64,000 nucleotides of DNA from Gordoniibacillus kamchatkensis (GCF_000829455.1 NZ_JXAK01000019.1:1-64000), one strand, 5' to 3'; shown: positions 26,019 through 35,180, counted from the stretch's first letter. Notes: generated from the letters alone by a model not told the origin. Numbers and translations: made by a program.

Positions 26019-26953
26019 TTATTGTCTGACCAGCTTCGTAATACGGCCGTCCGAAATCCATTCGGCGACGTACACGTTGCCTTGGGAGTCGACGCAGACG
26101 CCGTGCGGAGAGCTGAATTTGTCGGGGCGGAAGTAAGATTTCGGCAAATTCGGCCAGCCTTGCTGCTTATACGCCTGCTGATCTTCGCCAAGATGCGTGA
26201 TGAGCCGGTCCCGGCCGTCCAAAATCGTGACCCGGCTGTTCAAATCGGGAATGTACACTTCATCGCCGAAAAAGTAAAAGCTGCACGGCAGATCGAGGTT
26301 ATGCTCGACAAACCGTTTATGCTCGCCTTCCAGCGTAAACACTTGAATGCGGTGGTTGCGGCGGTCGGCGACGTACAGCTCCGGCTCTTCGCCGCGCAAA
26401 TTGACCGAAATGCCGTGCGGCTCGATGAATTGCGCCCCGGCTCCTGAACCGGCGGCCGCCCCTAGCTGCGCACGTACGCTCCATCGGCGGTATAGTGGTG
26501 CACGTAATACTGGCCGTACCCGTCGGATACGTAAATGTCGCCGTTCGGGGCTACGCACACGTCAGTCGGAACGTAGCGGCGTTCGGCGTCGTACAAATCC
26601 GGGCGATCCGGCGCACCGAGGCGAAGCAGCACCTCGCCGGACAGCGTCGTCTTCACGACCATGGCCCGCTTCGTATCGGCGAAATACAAATACTCCCGGC
26701 CGTCATAGTCCCTATGTAAATAAAACCCGTGCGCGCCGCCTTCGAACTCGTCGCCCCAAGCCGTCAGGAAGCGGCCGTCCCGGTCAAACACGACGACGGA
26801 CTGCTTGCCGGTATGATGGACATACACGTTATCTTCGGCATCGACGCAAATGCCGTGCGTGTAGCCGTAAGCCAGCCCTTCCGGCAGCTGCCCCCAACCC
26901 GGCTGCACTTCGTAGGAATGCGTGGCGCTGCCGATAATAAGACGATCGGACAT
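26019..26953 (-). pseudogene. NHL-repeat beta-propeller protein, frameshifted
   Basis: It starts at 26953 with AAGGAGG upstream on the reverse strand. The first frame gives several NHL repeats (GICVDAEDNVYVHHTG, DVCVAPNGDIYVSDGYG) up to ADGAYVRS, then TAG at 26464-26462. The remaining repeats follow in another frame (FIEPHGISVN, LYVADRRNHRIQVF, GVCVDSQGNVYVAEW). One missing base at about 26448-26464 explains the break; homologues usually read SWG next. Repaired, it would be about 311 residues. It is cytoplasmic; such propellers bind ligands or act as lactonase-like enzymes. Placed back to back with an AraC gene. Confidence 0.78.
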
Positions 26954-27077
26954 AATCGAACCTCCTTGAAAATGGGATGCCTCAAGCGCTCGTCTTTCCC
27001 ATTGTAATATGGCAGCTCCGCGGAAAGTGTCGAACCGTCTGCAAGAGGAAGCGGAACATACGCAGGCCCACAAGCCG

Positions 27078-27982
27078 CTAGAACCCCCAGTTGCGCCGCC
27101 TGAACTCGGTTGGCGTCTGGCCGGTGACCGCTTTGAAATTGCGGCAAAAGTAATGAACGCTCGAGTAGCCGAGCTTGACGGCGACAGCTTCGACCGACGC
27201 TTCCCGGAGGAGCAGCTGCTGCGCCTGCTTGACCCGCTCCAGCACGAGATAGTGCTTCGGCGCATAGCCGGTCGCTTCGCGAAACAGCTCGGCGAAGTAC
27301 GTCGGGTGATACCCGGCGAGCGCGGCGAGTTCGGGGATCGTCCAGGCATGCGCAGGCCGGCTGCGGATCGCCTCTACGGCGGCGGCGATTTTGCTGCGCT
27401 CGCGCTCGGCGCGAAACCGCTTGTCGCGCTGAAACCGGATGAGCGTTCCGACCAGCTGCAGCAAATAGCCGCGCATGACGAGCTCGAAACCGGCTTCCTG
27501 ATGCAAAAATTCGCTCGCCATGCGCACAAATGGCCCTCCAGCCCTTGCACGTCGTAGAACGGCCACAGCTCGACGTCGCCGGCGCCTTCCGCATGCACCG
27601 TATACGCAGGCGTCGGCTTCAGCAACTCTTGCTGCGAGCATTCGCGTATGTGAGATACCGGCGAGACGGGCGCGGCAGACTCGGCGTCCCAGCTAAAATG
27701 AACGCTCGAGAGCGTGAGCGGACCGCGCGGTGAGGCAGCAAGCCGATGCGGTGTATGCGGTCCGTAAAAAATGCAATGTCCCGGACGAAGCTCAAGCGTC
27801 TGTCCGGCAAATTCGAACGAAGCTTCGCCCTCCACAATATAGACAAACTGATAGTCCGGGATCGCTCTAGGTCCCCATACGTAACCCGCCGGAGCCGTAA
27901 AATAATTGGCAAAATTCACCGTCGGCCGAAGCGTGCCGAGCTCGCCGATATGAACATTCCGCTTGTCAGAGCTTATGCACAT
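27078..27982 (-). pseudogene. AraC-family regulator, frameshifted
   Basis: The cupin-like N-terminal domain (GPRAIPDYQFVYIVEGEAS, PGHCIFYGPHTPHRL) runs to FYDVQGLEG. The rest continues in another frame from PFVRMASEFLHQ through an AraC domain (IPELAALAGYHPTYFAELFR, VAVKLGYSSVHYFCRNFK, TPTEFRRR). One extra C at about 27533 (GGC CCA) restores about 302 residues. The start at 27982 has GGAGG 11 bases upstream; a further in-frame ATG at 28024 has no clear ribosome site and would place the operator-like repeats inside the leader. Divergent to the dioxygenase gene at 28137, its probable target. Confidence 0.8.
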
Positions 27983-28040
27983 CGCTGCGTCAACCTCCGC
28001 GCCGTTGTTCACTGCTGCTTTCATTGTTTCATATATTCTG

Positions 28041-28102
28041 GGAAAAGTGCAACCATTACTTGGAAAACTGTAACGACTTCCGGAAGGAGGGCTTGCTACA
28101 AT
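28041..28102 (+). promoter_or_regulatory. Two 21-bp direct repeats and -10 box (AraC operator)
   Basis: Contiguous 21-base units at 28041-28061 and 28062-28082 share GGAAAA.TG.AAC and match at 14 of 21 positions. A -10 box TACAAT lies at 28097-28102; the -35 position (28074-28079) falls inside the second repeat and is poor. This fits an AraC-type activator bound to two sites two helical turns apart, next to RNA polymerase, activating the dioxygenase gene. Confidence 0.65.
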
Positions 28103-28136
28103 AACATCGTACTCATCATTTCAAGGAGGAATGAAC

Positions 28137-28949
28137 ATGCTGACGGCGGAGCAGATTGCGGAGTTTGACGAGAACGGTTTTCTGAAAGGCGGCGTCGTGC
28201 TGTCGGACGAAGAAGTCGAGAGGCTGCGCGAAGAACTGGACATGGTCATGGAAGGCAAGAGCGTGAAAAAGCCGGTGCTGAACCGGAACATGCTCGACAA
28301 CTCCCATTACGGGATGACGATTACGAAGAAAGAGACCGTCGTTCAGATCGTCAACATTTGGATGGCGAGCGATGCTTACTTCGAGCATGCGAAAAATCGC
28401 ACGATTTGCGAGGAGGTGGCGCAGCTGTGCCGCACCGATACGCTGCGCATCTGGCACGACCAAATCCAGTATAAGCCTCCGGTGACCGGCGGTCCTACGC
28501 ATTGGCACCAGGATCACCCGCTGTGGCCCGTCATCCAGCCGGCCGATCTCGTCAGTGCCTGGGTGGCGCTCGACGACGCAACGATCGAGAACGGCTGCAT
28601 GTGGATGGTGCCCGGCAGCCATAAATGGGGCAATCATCAGCGGTACTTGACCGCCACCGAGGACTTTATGCCGGTGCATAAGCAGCCGCAGCTGCTGCCG
28701 CCAGGGGCCAAAGTGGAAGCCGTTCCGTTCGAAATTAAAAAAGGGCAAGTCGGCTATCACCATTCGCTGACGTGGCACGGCAGCCCGAACAACCGTTCGG
28801 AGCGCAAGCGGCGCGCCATCGCGGTGCACTACATGCCGGGGCATACGTACTACGCGCCGACCGGCAACCATCCGATGGAGCCGCACATTCACGTCAAGCC
28901 CGGGGAAATTATGTCCGGCGAAAGCTTCCCGGTCGTTTACGAGAAATAA
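28137..28949 (+). CDS. Phytanoyl-CoA dioxygenase (PhyH) family protein
   Basis: 270 residues, a non-heme Fe(II)/2-oxoglutarate-dependent oxygenase of the PhyH family. The iron facial triad is His124-x-Asp126 in THWHQDHPLW and His214 in LTWHGSP. The ATG at 28137 is preferred to 28131 because AGGAGG (28124-28129) lies 7 bases before it. In Paenibacillus-type genomes such enzymes often sit beside AraC genes in carbohydrate loci, with unknown substrate. It is divergent from the AraC gene and likely activated by it. Confidence 0.87.
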   Translation: MLTAEQIAEFDENGFLKGGVVLSDEEVERLREELDMVMEGKSVKKPVLNRNMLDNSHYGMTITKKETVVQIVNIWMASDAYFEHAKNRTICEEVAQLCRTDTLRIWHDQIQYKPPVTGGPTHWHQDHPLWPVIQPADLVSAWVALDDATIENGCMWMVPGSHKWGNHQRYLTATEDFMPVHKQPQLLPPGAKVEAVPFEIKKGQVGYHHSLTWHGSPNNRSERKRRAIAVHYMPGHTYYAPTGNHPMEPHIHVKPGEIMSGESFPVVYEK

Positions 28950-28958
28950 TGGCCAATT

Positions 28959-29034
28959 TGGTATAATGAAATCGCGCTGCTGCCCCTGCATACGCCGTAT
29001 GCGGGGACTTTTCTCTTTGCCGCGCAGGGGAGGA
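28959..29034 (+). promoter_or_regulatory. Extended -10 promoter, hairpin and ribosome-site pairing (possible attenuator)
   Basis: TGGTATAAT (28959-28967) is an extended -10 box. CCCC-T-GCATAC (28983-28993) pairs with GTATGCGGGG (28997-29006), followed by a T-rich tract (29009-29018): a terminator hairpin. CCCCTGC (28983-28989) can instead pair with GCAGGGG (29024-29030), which overlaps the ribosome site GGGGAGGA of the next gene. The simplest reading is the terminator of the dioxygenase gene; the second is a regulated leader for the kinase gene. Confidence 0.5.
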
Positions 29035-29040
29035 CAGATT

Positions 29041-29967
29041 ATGAGCCAATTGAAGCCGAATATGGACGCCGGCACGGCGGAAACGTTTCTGCGCGAATAT
29101 TGGAACGGCGATATTAGCGGACTGCAGGCGGTGGAGGAAGGGGAGCTCAGCAGAGCATACTTTTTTCGAGCAGGCGGAAAAGACTATGTTGTTCGGTTCA
29201 ATCATAGCGGGGAAGGTTTTGCCAGAGAACTCCGATTGTATGAATCTTATCATCGGCAAGGCTTGCCGATGCCCCGCATCGTCGCAATCGGCACAACGGA
29301 AGGCTTCCATTACTGCATCTCCAAACGCGCACCGGGCACGACACTGATCCGGCTTCCGCTCGAGCAAATTAGGGAGTTCGTCCCCCGCCTGACGGATACG
29401 TTCGCGCAGCTGCAGCGGCTGCAGCTGGGGAAAACGGCCGGGTACGGCTGGGTCAATGCCGAAGGAAACGGCGATTTCGACAGTTGGCCGGCGTTTTTGG
29501 CATCGTTTTTCGCTGAAGAGCAGGACGGCTTCTGGCACGGCTGGTACCGGCTGTTTGAAGCGGGTATTCTTGAGCGGGACGTGTTCTGGCCCTTGTACGG
29601 CCGGATGATGGAAGATGCGCGGCGAGCGCCGCCGGAACGGCATTTGGTTCACGGCGATTTTCACCTTGGCAACATGATCGGCGACGGCAGTGCCATTACG
29701 GCCATCGTCGATTGGGAGATGGCAGCGTACGGCGATTATATGTTCGATTTGGCGACGATGCAGCTGTGGACGCCGCAGCTGCAGTTTCCCGAGAAATTTA
29801 GGCAGCGCATGGCCGAACAAGGCGTGCACATTCCTTATTTCGAAGAACGGCTGCGCTGCGGGCTGCTGTTCAAAGGTCTTGACGGGCTGCGCTTTTTCGC
29901 CAAGAAAGAGGATCCCGGCGCGTACCGGCACGTCAAGTCCGAGCTGCTGCGGCTGTTGCAGGGATGA
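29041..29967 (+). CDS. Aminoglycoside phosphotransferase family, hygromycin-kinase-like
   Basis: A 308-residue protein-kinase-fold phosphotransferase. It resembles hygromycin B 4-O-kinase in the N-terminal lobe (GELSRAYFF, DYVVRFN, YCISKRAPGTTL) and has the catalytic HGDFHLGN (His204 to Asn211) and metal-binding IVDWEMA. ATP-dependent phosphorylation of an aminoglycoside-like sugar is likely, but many family members act on other metabolites. The ATG at 29041 follows GGGGAGGA; an in-frame ATG at 28966 overlaps the promoter and lacks a ribosome site. It heads a probable operon with a nucleotidyltransferase and a binding protein. Confidence 0.8.
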   Translation: MSQLKPNMDAGTAETFLREYWNGDISGLQAVEEGELSRAYFFRAGGKDYVVRFNHSGEGFARELRLYESYHRQGLPMPRIVAIGTTEGFHYCISKRAPGTTLIRLPLEQIREFVPRLTDTFAQLQRLQLGKTAGYGWVNAEGNGDFDSWPAFLASFFAEEQDGFWHGWYRLFEAGILERDVFWPLYGRMMEDARRAPPERHLVHGDFHLGNMIGDGSAITAIVDWEMAAYGDYMFDLATMQLWTPQLQFPEKFRQRMAEQGVHIPYFEERLRCGLLFKGLDGLRFFAKKEDPGAYRHVKSELLRLLQG

Positions 29968-30002
29968 ACTGAACTAAAGCGGAAAGAAGCGGGGGATGCA
30001 AT

Positions 30003-30824
30003 ATGTATGAACGTACGGCACAAGCGATACACGATCCGGACGTGAGGCAGGTATTGAACGTGATCTTGCACGGAGCGCAGACGATGTTGGGCAACCTGTT
30101 CGTCGGGATGTACGTACACGGCTCGCTGGCGATCGGCGACTTCGATGCCGGGCGCAGCGATATCGATTTTCTTGTCGCCACAGCGGCGGACGACTTGCCT
30201 GACCGCACTTATGCGGCCATTCGCTCATTTCACGAACGCATCGCCGCCAGCGGCCTGAAATGGGCGACGAATATCGAAGGCTCGTACATTCCGCTGTCCG
30301 CGCTGCGGCGCCACGATCCGAGCCGTTCGTTGCATCCCGCCTTGCGCTGCGACGGCAGCTTTGGCATGGACCGTCACGGCGCCGAGTGGATCGTGCAGCG
30401 CCACATCGTTCGCGAATATGGCATCGTGCTGGCCGGACCCGAGCCGCATACGATCATTGAGCCTGTTGAGCCGGACACGCTTCGGACTGCCGTCGTTCAG
30501 CTTCTCCGCGATTGGTGGCAGCCGCAGCTTAAGGACAGTTTTCGATTGGCTGGCAGCGAGTATCAGGCTTATGCGGTTTTGACAATGTGCCGCGCGCTTT
30601 ACACGTTACGGCACGGCACCGTCGCATCGAAGCCGGCGGCCGGACGATGGGCGATGGATAAGCTAGACGAGCGCTGGGTTCCCCTCATCGAGCAAGCGCT
30701 GAACTGGCGGCACGGTATAGAGCTGCAGCTGATGAACGATACGCTCGCCTTCATCCGCTTCACGCTGGAGCAGGCGGAACGGGAGACGGAGCGATATTCC
30801 GCCGAAGGAGGAGAATGCGTATGA
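30003..30824 (+). CDS. Nucleotidyltransferase, aminoglycoside-adenylyltransferase-like (AadA type)
   Basis: 273 residues. The N-terminal nucleotidyltransferase domain has HGSLAIGDF...SDIDFLV (the GS...DxD metal and nucleotide motif, residues 38-58). The C-terminal part resembles the helical domain of AadA-type adenylyltransferases (LTMCRALYTLRHG, KPAAGRWAM). The expected reaction is AMP transfer to an aminocyclitol hydroxyl; true antibiotic resistance is not proven. It follows the hygromycin-kinase-like gene by 35 bases and its stop overlaps the start of the binding-protein gene. Confidence 0.8.
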   Translation: MYERTAQAIHDPDVRQVLNVILHGAQTMLGNLFVGMYVHGSLAIGDFDAGRSDIDFLVATAADDLPDRTYAAIRSFHERIAASGLKWATNIEGSYIPLSALRRHDPSRSLHPALRCDGSFGMDRHGAEWIVQRHIVREYGIVLAGPEPHTIIEPVEPDTLRTAVVQLLRDWWQPQLKDSFRLAGSEYQAYAVLTMCRALYTLRHGTVASKPAAGRWAMDKLDERWVPLIEQALNWRHGIELQLMNDTLAFIRFTLEQAERETERYSAEGGECV

Positions 30825-32754
30825 AACGCAGCAAAGCACGGACCGCGATCGTAAGTTCAATGCTCGCCATATCGCTGCTGGCGGCGTGCCGATCTACGCC
30901 GACAGCCGATGACGAAGCTGCGGGCAATAAAGAAAATGCGCCGGCTTCTGCATCCGTCCAAAAGGAAGCGTCGGCCGCACCGGCATCGCTGAAGCAGTCC
31001 CCGTACTTGGACGGCAAAGGCTTGCCGCCTGTCGAGCAGCGGCTGCCCAAAGAGCCCAAGCTGACCAACGAGCTGCCGAAAGACGCGTTAACTTTCGAAA
31101 TCGGCCGCTACGGCGGGACTTTGCGTACGGTAAGAACGGATGCGATTTCCGATTCCGACATTTTCATTATCGAGAACGAGCCGCTCGTCAACAGCCCGGG
31201 CTTGCTCGGAGAGGAAATAACGCCGAACGTCGTGAAGCAGTATCAGGTGAGCCCGGATCAGAAGCAATTTACGTTTACGCTGCGCGAAGGGATGAAATGG
31301 TCCGACGGACAGCCGGTCACGATGGACGACGTCAAATTCGCCGTGGAGGACGTGCTGTTCAACAAAGACTTGACTCCGGTGTTTCCGCTGTGGCTGAAAT
31401 CGGCGGCGGATGCGAACGGCAAGCCGGTCACGTTTTCCGTTATTGACAGCAACACGTTTCAAATGAGCTTCGATCGCCCGTACGGCGGGTTTTTGATGCA
31501 GCTGGCCGTGCAAGGCTGGAGAGGCTATACGGACCTGATCAAGCCGAAGCATTTTTTGCAGCGCTATCATGCTAAATATACGCCGCTGGATCAGCTGGAG
31601 CCGCTCATTAAAGAAGCGGGCTTCTTGCCCGGGGAATGGACGAAGCTGTTTTCCGCGAAAGATGTGCTGAACAACGAAATTACGCAGCCGAAAGCGGTCG
31701 GCTTCCCGGTTTTGAGCCCCTATATCCAGGTGAAAGCGGGCAACGTTATCGAGTTTGAACGCAACCCGTATTATTTCAAAATCGATGCCAAGGGCAACCA
31801 GCTCCCGTACATCGACAAGCTGGAAAGCACGCTGCTGCAAAACGTCGAATCCGCCATTTTGAAAGTGATGGCCGGCGAAGTGGATCATTCGTACGAATAC
31901 GTCACGATTCCGAAGGTGGCGATGCTGAAGGAAAACGAGAAAAAAGGCCATTATAAAGTTTACATTACGAAGCTGCACCGGACCGCGAACGATATCGAGC
32001 TCAATTTGACATTCGACGATCCGGTATGGAGGCAAGTCGTCAGGGATATTCGTTTCCGCAAGGCGCTCAATTTGGCGCTCGACAAGAAGGAAATCGTGAA
32101 CACCGTTTTTCTGGCTTCGCCAAGCCGTCGCCGATCGAGGGCGCGGAGCGGAACATGGCAGAAGCGAACCGCCTTTTGGATGAAATGGGCATGAAGAAAG
32201 GTGCGGACGGACTGCGCCTCGGACCGGACGGCAAACCGTTCGTGATTCCGATTGAGGTATCGTCCTACTACGACGACTTTATTCAGCTTGGCGAGCTGGT
32301 CGTTGAGCAGTGGAAGGAGCTCGGCCTCAATGTCACCGTGAAGAAAATCGACAATGCGCTTTGGACGACAAAAAATCAGGCGAACCAGCTGCAGGCGACG
32401 ATCTATTTCACCCCCGGTCCGGTCCAATGGGCGAGACAGGAATGGGGCCAAAACATGTGGGCGCCGCTTTGGGACAGGTGGTGGAACACCGGAGGCAAGC
32501 AGGGGGAGGAGCCGCCGGCCGAAGCGAAGGCGCTGTTCCAGGCTATTTTCACGCTGCGGGAGCTGCCGCTGCAGGAAGCGCTCGTCAAACGGAGCGACAT
32601 TCGGAAAAATATCGGCGACTACTATTGGTATTACATTCATAGCGAAGACATTGCCGCACCTGTCGCCGTTAACGAGAAGCTCGGCAATTTTAGCGACAAA
32701 GGCTGGGGCATCGCCCAAAACTTTGCCGGCGAGCAATGGTTTTTCCGGCAATGA
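30821..32754 (+). pseudogene. ABC substrate-binding lipoprotein, family 5, frameshifted
   Basis: A paralogue of the binding protein at 7664. A lipoprotein signal (lipobox LLAAC) is followed by SPYLDGKGLPPVEQRLP and the family-5 core up to NTVF. The rest continues in another frame from SGFAKPSPIEGAERN to the end at 32754. One T missing from the T5 run at 32106-32110 restores about 644 residues. The ATG at 30821 has AGGAGG 9 bases before it. No permease or ATPase follows, so it is an orphan that may share the transporter at 9744-14038 or act as a sensor. Confidence 0.8.
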
Positions 32755-32921
32755 GGCAGCAGCATCGTTGGGGAAGAAGTTTCGAACGTACGTATTCGGT
32801 CAACAGGGCATATGGTTCGAGTGCGATTCATCTTTCAACAACCGCTTTACACCAAAGCACCCTGAATCGCGATTTGTCGGCGATACAAACCGCATCCTTT
32901 TTATGATACGATGTCATTATC

Positions 32922-32967
32922 GTGCGCCGCGCTGAACCGGGACTGAATATGTCCGGTCAGCGCGCGC
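32922..32967. repeat. GC-rich imperfect inverted repeat
   Basis: GCGCCGCGCTGAACCGG (32924-32940) pairs with CCGGTCAGCGCGCGC (32953-32967) with two bulged or mismatched bases. There is no T-tract on the forward side. It may be a leader stem of the HAD gene or a processed terminator of the binding-protein operon. Confidence 0.45.
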
Positions 32968-32995
32968 CGGACGGGAGAGGAGGCTATAAAGCAGC

Positions 32996-33640
32996 TTGAG
33001 CAAAGTGAAAGGAATCATGTTTGATATGGACAATACGCTGCTGCAGTCGAGGATCGATTTTGCGGCAATGAAGAACGAGATTTACCGCTATTTGGTCGAA
33101 TTGAACGTTCTCCCCGCTGCATTCCCGGTACAAGAACATACTTCCTCAACTTTGATCGCGCATGCAAGGCGGCTCGGAATCTCCGGCAGCATAGACGAAA
33201 CGATGATGGCCACTATCGCCCGGCACGAGATGCTGGGGATGGAGGGAGCGGGGCTTGAGCCGGGAGTAGAACCGCTGCTGTCGTCCTTATACAGGCGATA
33301 CACGCTTATTGTCGTAACGAACAATTCTCATGCCGCCGCGCGCAAAGCGCTTGAGCTGACAAATATATCCCGGTATTTCGATCTCGTTGTTGGCAGGGAA
33401 CAAATGGCCGTTATGAAGCCGTCGCCGGCCGGGTTTGACTATGCCAAGCGGCAGTACGGCTCGATTGCGCCAGATGAATGGATCTCGGTCGGGGATGCGT
33501 GGATTGACGGCAAAGCGTCCATGGATGCGGGCATCCCTTTCGTCAGCTACCGCACGAGTATGGAAGCGATGATCGCGAAAGGCGTGCAGCCGATCGGCCG
33601 AATCGATCGTATCGGGGATATTATGGAATTCATCAACTAA
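32996..33640 (+). CDS. HAD-superfamily phosphatase-like hydrolase
   Basis: 214 residues of the HAD-IA family. Motif I is MFDMDNTLL with nucleophile Asp10 and acid/base Asp12. Motif II is IVVTNNS. The motif III lysine is in MKPSPAGFDYA and motif IV is ISVGDAWIDGKA. A helical cap lies between residues 15 and 80. Likely a small-metabolite phosphatase such as phosphoglycolate- or sugar-phosphate-type. TTG at 32996 follows AGGAGG by 12 bases; an alternative GTG lies at 33005. Confidence 0.8.
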   Translation: MSKVKGIMFDMDNTLLQSRIDFAAMKNEIYRYLVELNVLPAAFPVQEHTSSTLIAHARRLGISGSIDETMMATIARHEMLGMEGAGLEPGVEPLLSSLYRRYTLIVVTNNSHAAARKALELTNISRYFDLVVGREQMAVMKPSPAGFDYAKRQYGSIAPDEWISVGDAWIDGKASMDAGIPFVSYRTSMEAMIAKGVQPIGRIDRIGDIMEFIN

Positions 33641-33653
33641 ACCTAATTTTCGA

Positions 33654-33679
33654 TTCACAAAACGGAACCCTTCATTGTC
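33654..33679 (+). promoter_or_regulatory. Candidate ECF41-dependent promoter
   Basis: TTCACA (33654-33659), 16 bases, then TGTC (33676-33679). This matches the known ECF41 promoter pattern TGTCACA-N16-CGTC at 5 of the last 6 bases of the -35 and 3 of 4 of the -10, with exactly the right spacing. It is 45 bases before the CxxC peroxidase-like gene that precedes the ECF41 gene. Confidence 0.6.
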
Positions 33680-33723
33680 TTATTTGATGAAAGCAAATTC
33701 AAACGCAATGGAGGAACCGGAAA

Positions 33724-34170
33724 ATGAATCCCAGATTGAATTATACCCAGTCGTCCCCGGAAACGCTGGACACGATGATGCAGCTGGAACACTATGCGCG
33801 GAGCCGCGGCATCGACAAGTCGCTGTACGATCTGATCAAAATACGTGCCTCGCAAATTAACGGCTGCGCATTCTGCATCGACATGCACGCCAAAGATTTG
33901 CAAGCGATGGGGGAAAGTATCGATCGGATTTTGCTCTTGTCCGTCTGGAGGGAAGTGCCGATTTATACCGATAAGGAAAAAGCGGTGCTGGAGCTAACGG
34001 AATACGTCACGCGCATATCCGAATCCGGCTTGCCGGATGATGTGTATGAGCGGGTGAGGGCGCATGTGGACGAGAAGGAATTCATGGACCTTATCATGAC
34101 GATCAACACGATCAATTGCTGGAACCGGATCGCAATTTCGACGCGAATGTACCCCGGCTGTTTCTTGTAA
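33724..34170 (+). CDS. Carboxymuconolactone decarboxylase/AhpD-like protein
   Basis: 148 residues of the CMD/AhpD family. The redox motif Cys48-x-x-Cys51 with His55 is seen in INGCAFCIDMH, the pattern of AhpD-like peroxidase and thiol-oxidoreductase members. CMD-type genes are the classic neighbours and targets of ECF41 sigma factors, which is the case here: the sigma gene starts 26 bases downstream. GGAGG lies 9-10 bases before the ATG. A role in oxidative-stress response is likely. Confidence 0.88.
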   Translation: MNPRLNYTQSSPETLDTMMQLEHYARSRGIDKSLYDLIKIRASQINGCAFCIDMHAKDLQAMGESIDRILLLSVWREVPIYTDKEKAVLELTEYVTRISESGLPDDVYERVRAHVDEKEFMDLIMTINTINCWNRIAISTRMYPGCFL

Positions 34171-34195
34171 GTCGCAGGCAGAAGGAGGGATCGGC

Positions 34196-35095
34196 TTGGC
34201 AGGTAAGCTGTCTGCCAGCAGCACAGAGCTGAGCATGGAACAGTTATACGCGGCATACAAGCCGCTGCTGTTCTCGATCGCATATCGAATGATGGGCACA
34301 ATTCTGGACGCCGAAGATATCGTGCAAGAGGCGTTCATGGCTGTGCAATCGCTGCAAACGGACGAAATCAAAAACATGAAAGCGTATTTGTGCAAATTGA
34401 CGATGAATCGCTGTCTCAACGAGCTCAAGTCGGCGAGAAAGCGAAGGGAGACGTATTTCGGCGAGTGGCTGCCGGAACCGCTCATCGCGCACGGCGACCA
34501 GCCTTTCGACGCGGCCGAAGCGAACGAAACGTTGTCCTACGCTTTTCTCGTCATGCTCGACCGCCTTTCTCCGATGGAGCGGGCGGTTTTTGTGTTGCGT
34601 ACGGCGTTCGGCTTCGACTACGGTGAAATTGCCCGCATCGTCGACAAAAACGAGGCGAATTGCCGCAAGCTGTTCAGCAACGCCAACAAGCGGCTGGAGA
34701 CAAGCGACGTACGGCAAGCAGTGCGGCACGACGGACTGCGGGTGAAGCAGCTCGAACGGTTCGTTACCGCCTTCAAGCAAAGAAACGTGGAGCAGCTGCT
34801 CGAATTGTTGACTGAGGATGCGGTGCTGGTCACCGACGGCGGAGGCCGGGTAAGAGCGGCCGTCAAACCGATCTTTACGCGCGAGAGAATCGCTACGCTT
34901 TTGGACGTCATATCGGCCCACGGGCTGCTGGGCGTCGAAGGCATCATCATGCCGGTCAACGGACAAGAGGAAGTCGTCTTTATCAAGGATAACGCGGTTA
35001 TCGCCGTACTCTGCATCAGATTCGCGAGCGCGGACGCATCCCAAATCGACCGCATTTACATCGTAATGAATCCGGACAAGTTGAAGCAACGCTAA
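34196..35095 (+). CDS. ECF41-type RNA polymerase sigma factor (SigJ family)
   Basis: 299 residues. Sigma region 2 contains LYAAYKPLLFSIAYRMMGTILDAEDIVQEAF and region 4 contains LDRLSPMERAVFVLRTAFGF. The linker carries the WLPEP motif (FGEWLPEPL). The extra SnoaL-like C-terminal domain has the DGGG motif and ends MNPDKL, both hallmarks of ECF41, where the domain controls activity in place of an anti-sigma factor. TTG at 34196 follows AAGGAGGG. It is co-transcribed with the AhpD-like gene and probably autoregulated through the promoter at 33654. Confidence 0.9.
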   Translation: MAGKLSASSTELSMEQLYAAYKPLLFSIAYRMMGTILDAEDIVQEAFMAVQSLQTDEIKNMKAYLCKLTMNRCLNELKSARKRRETYFGEWLPEPLIAHGDQPFDAAEANETLSYAFLVMLDRLSPMERAVFVLRTAFGFDYGEIARIVDKNEANCRKLFSNANKRLETSDVRQAVRHDGLRVKQLERFVTAFKQRNVEQLLELLTEDAVLVTDGGGRVRAAVKPIFTRERIATLLDVISAHGLLGVEGIIMPVNGQEEVVFIKDNAVIAVLCIRFASADASQIDRIYIVMNPDKLKQR

Positions 35096-35116
35096 CGTCA
35101 CGCAAGCGAGACAAAG

Positions 35117-35144
35117 GGTGCCCGTATAAACGGGCACCTTTTTT
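35117..35144 (+). terminator. Rho-independent terminator of the ECF41 operon
   Basis: GGTGCCCG (35117-35124) pairs with CGGGCACC (35131-35138), with a 6-base loop followed by TTTTTT. Confidence 0.92.
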
Positions 35145-35170
35145 CATGTCCTTATTGTGGCATTTAATCC

Positions 35171-35180
35171 ATCCATTGGA
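35171..35180. promoter_or_regulatory. Short palindrome shared with the ROK gene leader
   Basis: ATCCATTGGA, containing the palindrome TCCA-T-TGGA, lies upstream of the transporter operon. The same 10 bases occur at 38830-38839 just before the ROK regulator gene. Candidate ROK operator. Confidence 0.35.
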
